Part shown: in pieces, positions 1-6,957 of the stretch
Layout: every line of letters begins with the position of its first letter
How positions within the stretch are numbered: the stretch's first letter is position 1
NCBI GenBank assembly: GCA_050013875.1
Contig: JBEKEK010000076.1
Span: forward strand, 4,715-68,714
Reading direction: 5' to 3'
Length of the DNA: 64,000 nucleotides
Source of the DNA: Trebonia sp050013875
GTDB taxonomy: Bacteria > Actinomycetota > Actinomycetes > Streptosporangiales > Streptosporangiaceae
Made by a program: the position numbers and the translations under genes
Notes under the pieces: generated by a model
Database searches by the model: none
Seen by the model: the letters and a program-made list of their open reading frames with translations, nothing else
Told to the model about the DNA's origin: nothing

Positions 1-64
1 CGCGCGAGAGGATCAGGCGGGACGCACCGCGGCGAGTCCCTGGGACAGCCCCCGCCGGACGCGA

Positions 65-457
65 TCACCCAGCTGGCCGGCTGGCGTGTCCCGCAACGCA
101 CCGCCAGCCTTCGGGTGTGCGGACCCACATCTGGGTCAGGCGCAGGTTGAAGGCGTGGTCCTGCCCGTCCCTGCTTACCTCATCGGTCACCGCCGCGGTC
201 AGCACCGCCGCATCGCCGACCACGGTCACCTTGATGTCCGCCAGCCGCTGCGACCGCCACCGCAGGTTCCCGCGGGTATTGCCGCCGATGTAGTCCTCAT
301 AGCCAAGAACCTCGCCAAGAAAAGACGTCCACTGCAGGCCAGGGTGCATAAGCGAACGCAACGCCTGCTCGTCCCCGGCCGCCAGCGCCGCGGCACGGCG
401 CAAGGCCGCCTCGATCACCTGCTCTTCGGCGGATGCTACGTCTGGCGCCAAGCCCAT
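65..457 (-). CDS. NTF2-like (DUF4440/SnoaL-type) protein
   Basis: A protein of 130 residues with the small alpha+beta cone fold of the NTF2/SnoaL superfamily: an N-terminal helix (EEQVIEAALRRAAAL), the LMHPGLQWTSFLGEVLGYEDY segment that usually lines the pocket, then strands ending in RLTQMWVRTPEGWRCVAGHAS. Such proteins bind or isomerise small molecules, or are orphan domains; no substrate can be named. The frame is open further upstream to 592, but the ATG at 457 has a perfect GGGAGG seven bases upstream and begins just before the conserved helix, so I chose it. The upstream extension is Gly/Ala/Pro-rich and looks non-coding. It is a single gene at the left edge of the window. Confidence 0.8.
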   Translation of the reverse strand: MGLAPDVASAEEQVIEAALRRAAALAAGDEQALRSLMHPGLQWTSFLGEVLGYEDYIGGNTRGNLRWRSQRLADIKVTVVGDAAVLTAAVTDEVSRDGQDHAFNLRLTQMWVRTPEGWRCVAGHASRPAG

Positions 458-685
458 CGCGATACCTCCCGGCGAAAGAAACGACCGGGCACCCGCCCCG
501 CCACCGGCCAGTGCCATCATCTCAGCGCGCGGAACCGCGGGACCGAGCACGGGCGGCAGATATGCCCATCGTGTGGGCACGTACGACGGCACCGTAAGGG
601 CTTGTCGCGATCTGAGACGAGAGCCGAGTGCCGCCGTGCCAGGATCGAGCCAAGAAGTTACGACTGCGATCCGAAATGAGGACTT

Positions 686-1297
686 GTGGGCGAGTCGGAG
701 AGCAAGTCGCGACAGGCGCCTGGGCTGACTGTCGCTCTTGATATGCCGTCAGCGCGGATTCTCGCTGGCCAAGCGTCTGTTATTCAAGATCTGCAATTTG
801 TCATGGACTGCTGTAAGCGGCTCCTCGAGGAACTGGCTAAACCCGAGGAGGATCGGGACGGGGTTGTGCCGCTCGCGTTGTGGTCATCCGGACTGGTGGC
901 CTACGCTCGCTGTTTCGGCGCGGGCAGGGGTTCCGGGCTGACAGTTGAAGATGTAGGGAAGCTGCCGCTGCAAGGGGCGGTAACGAAATTCCACGAATGG
1001 GTTATCGAGGAACGTGACAAGTTTACCGAGCATCCGGCGGACTCATTCGAGGCAGCGAAGGTCGGGGCCGCTCTTGCCCCCGCCGGGCAGAAAGAACGGC
1101 CGGTAGAAGGCATCGCGGTATTTTCCACGAGCCGTGTGCTTATCGATGTCACCGGCGTGCGTCAGCTGGGCGGCCTGGCGTCGGAACTGGCGAAGCAAAC
1201 CGCGGTCAAGGCGCAGAGCCAGCAGCAGTCGGTGCTCGCCGACGCGCGGCAGCTGGACATTGGCGATTTGTACGGTGCGCCGCCGCTGCGCGCGTAG
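686..1297 (+). CDS. Conserved hypothetical protein, about 200 aa
   Basis: An ORF of 203 codons starting at GTG with GAGGA three bases upstream. I do not recognise a named domain. Most of the protein is predicted helical: a long first helix (IQDLQFVMDCCKRLLEELAK), a central LWSSGLVAYARCF segment, then FHEWVIEERDKFTEHPADSFE, and a Gln-rich C-terminus. The charged EERDKFTEH stretch resembles a small actinobacterial protein family carrying an HEW-RDKH-like motif, but this is from memory only. Base composition is clearly less GC-rich than in neighbouring genes (codons such as ATT, CTT, CAA are frequent), which suggests horizontal acquisition. There is no signal peptide or membrane segment. Confidence 0.65.
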   Translation: MGESESKSRQAPGLTVALDMPSARILAGQASVIQDLQFVMDCCKRLLEELAKPEEDRDGVVPLALWSSGLVAYARCFGAGRGSGLTVEDVGKLPLQGAVTKFHEWVIEERDKFTEHPADSFEAAKVGAALAPAGQKERPVEGIAVFSTSRVLIDVTGVRQLGGLASELAKQTAVKAQSQQQSVLADARQLDIGDLYGAPPLRA

Positions 1298-1549
1298 CGG
1301 CCCTGAACGCCGCGGCTGGCGGCACTCGCGGCCCGGTTCGGCTAGTAGACCGCCGCGTGTTATTCCGCCACCAGGCTGGAGTACTGCAGTCGAGCAACGC
1401 CGCCGTCGCGACTCAGCCAAGGCGCACATGTGCACTGACAGCGAGTGGCACCGGGTGCTCACAGCGGGCAAAGTCTAGGGTGGCGGCTGCGGGCAGTCCC
1501 CTGCTCGCACCCGACCCGCCAGCTTCGGGTAACCGACAGGAGGATGGCC

Positions 1550-2371
1550 GTGCCGGTCTGGATCTGCGCCACTTGCGGCAATCACTATCGTGATCAGGAG
1601 TCGCCGCCGCCTGAATGCGTCATCTGTGCGGACGAGCGGCAATGGGTGCCGTCGTCGGGGCAGCGGTGGACGACGGCGGCCGAACTCGCCAGGGCCGGGC
1701 ACCGCAGTGACATCCGCGAGGTCGAGCCAGGCCTGCTCGGCGTGGGGGTCAACCCGGTGGTGGCGATCGGCCAGCGGGGCCTGGTGATCCAGACCCCGGG
1801 CGGCAATCTGCTGTGGGACCCGCCTGGATTCGTTGATGAGCGGGCCATCGCCGCGGTCAGGGAGATCGGCGGGCTGGCGGCGGTCACCGCCAGCCACCCG
1901 CACTTCTACGGCTCGATCGTCGAGTGGAGTCATGCGTTCGGCGCGGAGATCCTGCTCCCCGAGGCCGACGTGCACTGGCTGACCCGCCCGGACCCCGCCG
2001 CGCGGACCTGGTCTGGTTCCCGGCCGGTCCTGCCGGGCGTCACCCTGGTCCAGTGCGGAGGCCATTTCCCCGGCAGCGCGGTCGCGCACTGGGCGGGCGG
2101 AGCGGACGGGGCGGGCGTCCTGCTGGCAGGCGACACCATTTTCGTGACGCCGGGAGAGGACCGGCTGACATTCGTGTGGAGCGCGCCGAACCGACTGCCG
2201 CTGCCAGAACGGGCGGTCCGGCGGGTAGTCGAGGCCGTGCGCCCGTATCGCTTCGACCGCATCTATGGCGGGTGGTGGCAGCCCGTGCTGCGCACCGGCG
2301 CCGCCGAGATCCTCGCGGCGTCGGCCAGCCGGTACATCGATTTCGTGCGCGGTGACGTGGCACTGGACTGA
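1550..2371 (+). CDS. Metallo-beta-lactamase-fold protein with N-terminal zinc ribbon
   Basis: About 273 residues. The first 30 carry a rubredoxin/zinc-ribbon-like CATC...CVIC pair (two CxxC motifs), followed by an MBL fold with GNLLWDPPGFVDE, SHPHFYG, CGGHFPGSA, AGDTIFV and the C-terminal YGGWW segment. The canonical HxHxDH metal motif reads HPHFYG here, so the Asp-His half is missing; the later HFPG and AGDT motifs are retained. The frame contains ATG at 1544 directly abutting AGGAGG, but GTG at 1550 sits six bases after that Shine-Dalgarno and gives a protein beginning with PVWICATCG, so GTG is preferred. A hydrolase or oxidoreductase role is plausible, but the altered motif makes the catalytic chemistry uncertain. 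It stands alone ahead of the bioF unit. Confidence 0.8.
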   Translation: MPVWICATCGNHYRDQESPPPECVICADERQWVPSSGQRWTTAAELARAGHRSDIREVEPGLLGVGVNPVVAIGQRGLVIQTPGGNLLWDPPGFVDERAIAAVREIGGLAAVTASHPHFYGSIVEWSHAFGAEILLPEADVHWLTRPDPAARTWSGSRPVLPGVTLVQCGGHFPGSAVAHWAGGADGAGVLLAGDTIFVTPGEDRLTFVWSAPNRLPLPERAVRRVVEAVRPYRFDRIYGGWWQPVLRTGAAEILAASASRYIDFVRGDVALD

Positions 2372-2493
2372 CCTGCCGGGCTTCCCTCTATCCGAGTCGA
2401 AGGCAGCCAGCAGGCACCGCGGTCGCTCCACCCGACGGCGGCCGGACGCTGCCTGGGTACCGTGGTCGTAGCCAGCTACCAGGGAGGGGAACC

Positions 2494-2580
2494 ATGCGGG
2501 TAAGCGACGCGGCGGCAACCGCGGGGACGGCACCACGAGCGCTGCGCTTCGACGAGGCCGCCGGCCGGATGCGCGGATGA
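2494..2580 (+). CDS. 28-aa MerR-HTH-like mini-protein coupled to bioF
   Basis: A 28-codon ORF starting at ATG 2494 with a strong AGGGAGGGGA upstream and stopping at TGA 2578-2580, which overlaps the ATG of bioF (ATGA). The peptide reads like the first half of a MerR helix-turn-helix: MRVSDAAATAG, then PRALRFDE and a Gly (compare the family pattern of a SELA-x-x-AG start, then PRTLRYYE and G). It ends where the wing and dimer helix would begin. Either it is the stub of a truncated MerR gene kept because it delivers ribosomes to bioF, or a true leader peptide. The strong ribosome site and exact overlap make translation likely; function is unknown. Confidence 0.55.
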   Translation: MRVSDAAATAGTAPRALRFDEAAGRMRG

Positions 2581-3710
2581 CCGAGTCAAGCTTCCCGGCG
2601 TGGCTGGCAGCGCAGGCGGCCGATCGCGCCGACCGCGGGCTCGCCAGACGGCTCGTGCACGCCGACGGTGAGCACCTGCTCGACCTCGCGGGCAACGACT
2701 ACCTCGGCCTCGCGCGCGATCCGCGGGTTGTGGCCGGCGCGGTGATGGCTGCCCAGTCGTACGGCGCCGGGGCTGGCGCCTCACGACTGGTGTCGGGGAC
2801 GCTGTCAATCCATACCGAACTGGAGCAGGAGATGGCCGCGTTCACTGGTTTCGCCAGCGCGCTGGCGTTCTCCACCGGCTACCACGCCAACCTCTCCGTC
2901 GTCCAGGCGCTCACCAATACCGACACGCTCATCGTCGCTGACGCGCATATCCACGCCTCGATGATCGACGCCTGCCGGCTCGCCCGTGCGACCGTGACCG
3001 TGACACCGCACAACGACGTGGCCGCCGTCGCCCGGGCGCTATCCGGCCGTAGCCAGCGCCGGGCGCTGGTGCTCACCGAGACGATCTACTCCGTCCTCGG
3101 CGACGCCGCGCCAATAGCCGAGCTAGCCGAGCTTGCCGCGGCCAATGACGCGGTACTCATCGCCGACGAAGCGCACGCTCTTGGCGTCGCCGGACCCGGC
3201 GGCAGAGGACTGCTCGCCGCGCACGGCCTAGCCGACCGCGGCGACGTGGTGGCGACGGGAACGCTGTCTAAGTCGTTCGGCTCACAGGGCGGCCTGGTGC
3301 TTGGCTTGCCCGCACTCCGCGAGCACCTCGTCAACCGGGCCCGGCCGTTCATCTACGACACCGGGCTCGCGCCAGCCGCCGCGGGCGCCGCGCTGGCGGC
3401 GCTACGGGTCCTGAAGGCCGCTCCGGAACTGGCCGGCCAGGCCCGGTGCAATGCCGCGATCCTGGCCGACGCCGTGGGGGTCGCCGCACCAGCCGGGGCG
3501 GTGCTGTCGGTGCCCATGCCAGGCCCGCGCGAGGCGCTGGCCGGCGTAGCGGCCGCCGCCGAACATGGCCTCCGCATTGGCTGCTTCCGGCCGCCGTCGA
3601 CCCCGGACGGCGTCTCCCGCCTACGGCTGACCGCCCACGCGCACCACACCGACGAGAACCTGGCACTGGCAGCCAAGATCCTCCGGCTGATAGTCCCCGC
3701 CGCTAACTAG
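2577..3710 (+). CDS. bioF: 8-amino-7-oxononanoate synthase (AONS)
   Basis: A 377-residue fold-type I PLP enzyme of the alpha-oxoamine synthase family. Visible motifs are the substrate-loop DLAGNDYLGLARDPR (about 36-50), GAGASRLVSGT (65-75), FSTGYHAN (98-105), the ADEAHALGV PLP-binding Asp segment (about 196-204) and the Schiff-base lysine K232 in GTLSKSFGSQGG. It would condense pimeloyl-ACP or pimeloyl-CoA with L-alanine to give 8-amino-7-oxononanoate and CO2, the first committed step of biotin ring assembly in the cytosol. Related enzymes (KBL, serine palmitoyltransferase) share the fold; the short length and HIHASMIDA segment favour BioF. It starts inside the stop of the MerR-like mini-ORF and has no other biotin gene beside it here. 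Confidence 0.85.
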   Translation: MTESSFPAWLAAQAADRADRGLARRLVHADGEHLLDLAGNDYLGLARDPRVVAGAVMAAQSYGAGAGASRLVSGTLSIHTELEQEMAAFTGFASALAFSTGYHANLSVVQALTNTDTLIVADAHIHASMIDACRLARATVTVTPHNDVAAVARALSGRSQRRALVLTETIYSVLGDAAPIAELAELAAANDAVLIADEAHALGVAGPGGRGLLAAHGLADRGDVVATGTLSKSFGSQGGLVLGLPALREHLVNRARPFIYDTGLAPAAAGAALAALRVLKAAPELAGQARCNAAILADAVGVAAPAGAVLSVPMPGPREALAGVAAAAEHGLRIGCFRPPSTPDGVSRLRLTAHAHHTDENLALAAKILRLIVPAAN

Positions 3711-3760
3711 CCCAGTCCCAATGCTGGCAAGGGCAGAATTCGCGGCGCCGCCAAGCAGGT

Positions 3761-4969
3761 CTAGGGGCTGTGCTCATCGCGGGCAGGGACGAGCGGGATG
3801 GCTGCCAGGGGAGTGAGGGCGACGAGCGCGAAGGCAGCGGGGTAGCCAACGGCGGAGATGAGGGCACCGATGCCGGGGCCGACCGCCACGGCGCCGATGA
3901 ACTGGCCAGTGTTCTGGATGCCGAGGGCCTTGCCCGACCAGGACGGCCCGGCGGCCTCGGCCACGGAAGTGAAAGACAGGCCGTTGTCGGCGACGCTCAC
4001 GGTCGAGGCAACGATCAGTACGACGGCGGAGGCCGCGGCCCAGTGCAGCCAGCCGCAGGCGGCCAGGCTCAGCATGACGACGACTCCGGAGACGGCGACA
4101 AAGCGCAGCACGCGCATGCGGCTGCCGACGCGATCGCTGGCCCAGCCGACTGCGATGCGGCCGAGGGCTCCGACAAACTGGGCGGCCGCGATGACCGCCC
4201 CGGCCGCGGTGACATTCCAGTGCAGGCCGGTGATGAGCCAGATCAGACCGAAGGTGGACAGCGTGAACTGCGGTACCACCAGCAGCACTGACAGCAGGTG
4301 GATGCGGGTCAGGAACAGACTCTCCCGGTAGGGGTTGAACGGCCGCTCACCGTCGGCGGCGGGCTTGGCGGGCGGCCGGGGCGGGTTCGCGATGCCAACG
4401 GCGCAGCCGACGGCGAGGGCCCCGGTCGCCGCGGCGGCCAGCAGCAGGGGCGCCCCGATGCCGAACTGGCGGGCCAGCGCCGGAACGGCGAGCGCGGCAA
4501 CGGCCACGCCGAGCGGCTGGGAGACCTGCCTGATGCCCATCGCCAGGCCGCGGCGGGAGCGGGGAAACCAGCCGATCACGACGCGGCCGGACGCGGCACT
4601 CGTGCTGGCCGCCGCCGCGCCGCCGAGCACCAGCAGCGCCCCGAGGCCGGCGTAGCCGGGTACGACCGCTGCCGCGGCGGCGAACCCGGCGGTGAGCGCG
4701 AGGCCGCCGGCGATGACCCATCGCTCACCGTACCGGTCGGCCGCCGCGCCCCAGGCGACCAGCGCCAGGACCATGCCGAGGGACGGGGCGGCCGACAGCA
4801 GCCCAGCCTGCGCCAGTGGCATGCCCCGGTCGAGGTGCAGCAGCGGGATCAGGTAGGCGGGGGTGCTCAGGAACAGGCTTCCGGCGGCCTGGGCAGCGAC
4901 CCCGATGGCGAGCATCCGCCAGGCCGCGGCGGGGACCCGTTCGCGCGCCGGCGCGACGCTGATGACCAT
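3761..4969 (-). CDS. MFS transporter (12 TM)
   Basis: 402 residues with about 12 hydrophobic segments and major-facilitator loop motifs: WGAAADRYGERW between TM2 and TM3, and the repeat counterpart GRIAVGWASDRVGSRMR in the second half. Such carriers move small metabolites or drugs across the inner membrane; the substrate is unknown. The ORF is open further upstream, but ATG 4969 is preceded by AGGAGAAAGGGA and begins just before the first helix. It is divergent from a GntR-family gene with a 66-bp spacer that holds a palindrome, the classic arrangement of an effector-responsive regulator controlling its cognate permease. It converges with bioF across about 50 bp without a clear terminator. 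Confidence 0.85.
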   Translation of the reverse strand: MVISVAPARERVPAAAWRMLAIGVAAQAAGSLFLSTPAYLIPLLHLDRGMPLAQAGLLSAAPSLGMVLALVAWGAAADRYGERWVIAGGLALTAGFAAAAAVVPGYAGLGALLVLGGAAAASTSAASGRVVIGWFPRSRRGLAMGIRQVSQPLGVAVAALAVPALARQFGIGAPLLLAAAATGALAVGCAVGIANPPRPPAKPAADGERPFNPYRESLFLTRIHLLSVLLVVPQFTLSTFGLIWLITGLHWNVTAAGAVIAAAQFVGALGRIAVGWASDRVGSRMRVLRFVAVSGVVVMLSLAACGWLHWAAASAVVLIVASTVSVADNGLSFTSVAEAAGPSWSGKALGIQNTGQFIGAVAVGPGIGALISAVGYPAAFALVALTPLAAIPLVPARDEHSP

Positions 4970-5003
4970 GCCCGTTCCCTTTCTCCTGGGGTACCATTTA
5001 GGG

Positions 5004-5018
5004 ATACCATATTGGTAT
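5004..5018. promoter_or_regulatory. Palindromic operator in MFS/GntR divergent spacer
   Basis: ATACCA-TAT-TGGTAT, a perfect six-base inverted repeat around a three-base centre, lies in the 66-bp spacer between the divergent MFS and GntR genes. A further GGTACC and GTACCAT half-site lies at 4989-4997, and ATACC follows the right arm. GntR/FCD regulators usually bind short palindromes of this kind. Binding by the adjacent regulator is inferred from position. Confidence 0.55.
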
Positions 5019-5035
5019 ACCAACGAGGGAGTCGT

Positions 5036-6271
5036 ATGGGAACCGACGGCGATGACAGCGCCTACGGCCGGCTGCGCGGCGCGATCTTGTCGCTTGAGCT
5101 CATTCCGGGCGAGCGGGTCACCGAGCGCGGTCTGGAGTCGCTGCTCGGCGCCTCCAGGACGCCAATCAGAGCGGCGCTGATGCGACTGGAGAACGACGGC
5201 CTCACGCAGCGGGAGGGCCGCGGCTGGAGGGTCACCCCCATCGACCTGGCCGAGGTGCGCGCGGTCATGGAGTACCGCGAGGCGGTGGAGGTCGCAGCGG
5301 TCAGGCTGGCGGTCGAGCGGGCCGACGACGAAGAGCTGGCGGCGCTGTGGGCGTTGGCCGGGGCACACCGCGGCTGCGACGACGAGGAGACCGGGCTGCG
5401 CGACTTCAGCGACTTCCACCTGGCGCTGGTGCGGCTGTCGCGCAACCAGTTCCTCGCCGACGGCATGTCCGGGGCGCTGACCAGGCTGTCACGCACCCGC
5501 TGGCTGGGTGTGCGCACCCCAGAGTCCCGGTCGAACGCGAGAGACGAGCACCTGGGCATCGTCGCCGCGCTCAAGGTCCGCGCGACCGACGAGGCGGCCG
5601 CGCTGACAGTGGCGCACAATCGCGGCACCCGCGACCGCCTCCTGGCCTGCCTCAGCGAGGAGCGCCGCCGCCTGCGCGGCCGGGGCCTCGCCATTATCGA
5701 ATCAGCCGCCATCGCGCCGCGCGCCCCAGACGATGACAATGCCAGCCGCTTAGGGGGACCAGCGCACGACGCTGTCCCTGGCCCGACGCGACCGCATCAC
5801 GCCCGGGACGAGATCTATGAGGAAGGCGAGCGCGAGGACGGTTCCCGTGCCGAGAGCGGTGCCCCCCACTGTGTCGGTGAAGTAGTGCCAGCGCAGGCCG
5901 ATGACTCCGACGGCCACGAGCGCCGTGACCGCGCAGGCCACGAGGACGAGCGCGGCGCGGGCCACGCGGGTCGCGGTCCGCCGGGCCGGGTCATGGAGCA
6001 GGACGCCGAGGACAGTGGCCAGGGTCATGGCGGACGCGGTGTGACCGCTGGGGAACGACAGCTGACCAAAATGCGTCCGGTCGACGAGGTGCTTGAGCAC
6101 CCGGTCGTCCAGAAACGCGGTCGCAGGGACGGCGGTCACCGCGAGGACCACGCCATTCGGCCGTCTGGCGAGCAGGCAACCGACGGCTATGGCAATGCTG
6201 ACCGCGATGAGCGGGATGGTCGACCCCGGCAGAGCGAGCCAGGGCAGGACGCCCCGGTGACCGCTGAATGA
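5036..6271 (+). CDS. GntR-family (FCD-type) regulator with long antisense read-through tail
   Basis: The start ATG has GAGGGAG upstream. Residues 8-75 form the GntR winged helix (AYGRLRGAILSLELIPGERVTERGLESLLGASRTPIRAALMRLENDGL is the recognisable pattern, described here by its key TERGLES and RTPIRAAL motifs), and about 80-222 a helical FCD ligand domain (EVRAVMEYREAVE, DFSDFHLALV, DEHLGIVAAL). Family members end near residue 220-240. Here there is no in-frame stop at that point: the frame stays open to 6271 and the last 180 or so codons are exactly antisense to the PAP2 gene, giving a low-complexity charged tail. A stop exists in another frame at 5734-5736. Either the real gene ends through a small frameshift near 5700, or the tail is translated. 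It probably controls the divergent MFS gene. Confidence 0.75.
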   Translation: MGTDGDDSAYGRLRGAILSLELIPGERVTERGLESLLGASRTPIRAALMRLENDGLTQREGRGWRVTPIDLAEVRAVMEYREAVEVAAVRLAVERADDEELAALWALAGAHRGCDDEETGLRDFSDFHLALVRLSRNQFLADGMSGALTRLSRTRWLGVRTPESRSNARDEHLGIVAALKVRATDEAAALTVAHNRGTRDRLLACLSEERRRLRGRGLAIIESAAIAPRAPDDDNASRLGGPAHDAVPGPTRPHHARDEIYEEGEREDGSRAESGAPHCVGEVVPAQADDSDGHERRDRAGHEDERGAGHAGRGPPGRVMEQDAEDSGQGHGGRGVTAGERQLTKMRPVDEVLEHPVVQKRGRRDGGHREDHAIRPSGEQATDGYGNADRDERDGRPRQSEPGQDAPVTAE

Positions 6272-6433
6272 CGCGACCGTCGCGGTGTCGACGGCGGAAT
6301 CGAATCCGTCCGGCTTTGCCTGCTCCCTGAGCAGGAGGCCGAGCGTGGCGATGACGATCACACACGTGGCCAGCACTGGCCAGGCCCTGGTTCGCCGGGC
6401 GTCCCTCAGCAATGGCCTCCCGCGGTGCCGCAT
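5750..6433 (-). CDS. PAP2-superfamily membrane phosphatase
   Basis: 227 residues with about six hydrophobic segments and the three PAP2 signatures in order: KHLVDRTHF (motif 1, normally KxxxxxxRP, here with T-H in place of R-P), FPSGHTASAM (motif 2) and LRWHYFTDTVGG (motif 3, with catalytic His and Asp). Such enzymes dephosphorylate lipid phosphates such as undecaprenyl pyrophosphate or phosphatidic acid at the membrane. Motif 1 is slightly off consensus. The gene is fully overlapped on the opposite strand by the open reading frame of the GntR gene; the PAP2 frame carries the conserved motifs and is the coding one. Confidence 0.85.
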   Translation of the reverse strand: MRHRGRPLLRDARRTRAWPVLATCVIVIATLGLLLREQAKPDGFDSAVDTATVASFSGHRGVLPWLALPGSTIPLIAVSIAIAVGCLLARRPNGVVLAVTAVPATAFLDDRVLKHLVDRTHFGQLSFPSGHTASAMTLATVLGVLLHDPARRTATRVARAALVLVACAVTALVAVGVIGLRWHYFTDTVGGTALGTGTVLALAFLIDLVPGVMRSRRARDSVVRWSP

Positions 6434-6502
6434 CGCCGCCTCCCCTCGCCGGCATCACAATGCCACACCCGCCGTGTTGTCCAGGACAATCACGGAACGT
6501 GT

Positions 6503-6780
6503 TTAAGTGGGCGGCCCGGCCTCGATGCGCCGCTGGGCGGCCTCGTACTCCCCCGGCGCTGGCCGGAAGCCCTCCAGCCACCAGGTCGCGCCGCCCGCCC
6601 CGGGGGCCGTAACCGTCTCCCTGGCCCCGGCCGGCCGGGTGCGGCCGGTGATCACGATGAGCACATGGTCCCATACGAAGAAGCCGTCCCGCCCGCCTCC
6701 TCCGCGCGCCGCGCCAGCGTCGCGACCTGGCGCGGGTCGGAGAACTCGGCAAGGTTGGGAACGCAGATGCCATAGCGCAC
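6503..6780 (-). pseudogene. Decayed F420-type luciferase-like oxidoreductase
   Basis: Reading from GTG 6780, the first frame gives VRYGICVPNLAEFSDPR and then QVATLARRAEEAG, the usual N-terminus of LLM-class F420-dependent oxidoreductases. One base is then missing (near 6700), because the next frame continues with WDGFFVWDHVL, as in the family. Directly after this comes the family C-terminus (GGATWWLEGFRP, then RRIEAGPP) and a TAA at 6503. The 200 or so residues of the TIM barrel between these ends are gone. So the gene carries both a large internal deletion and a one-base frameshift and cannot encode a working enzyme. What remains is about 275 bp of a normally 850-950 bp gene. Confidence 0.8.
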
Positions 6781-6957
6781 ACCGGCAGCATAAGCGGCCG
6801 GTGAGGACCGGGGCCAGATGCCCGGGTCCGCCGCGGTGCCGGATATCAGCCGTCCGGCCCAGGGTGAATTCGCTGCAAATTCTCACGCGCCGGACCGCTT
6901 ACCAGCGCCCCCGGGCACTCAGCTCTCCCGACCGGGGCTCCCGGCATTGGGCCTAAC

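Noticed and set aside
4298..5035. Plus-strand open frame continuous with the GntR gene, upstream of its ATG
   Set aside because: It is antisense to the MFS coding region, has low-complexity Gly/Arg/Asp residues, and the GntR domain begins only after 5036 where the ribosome site lies.
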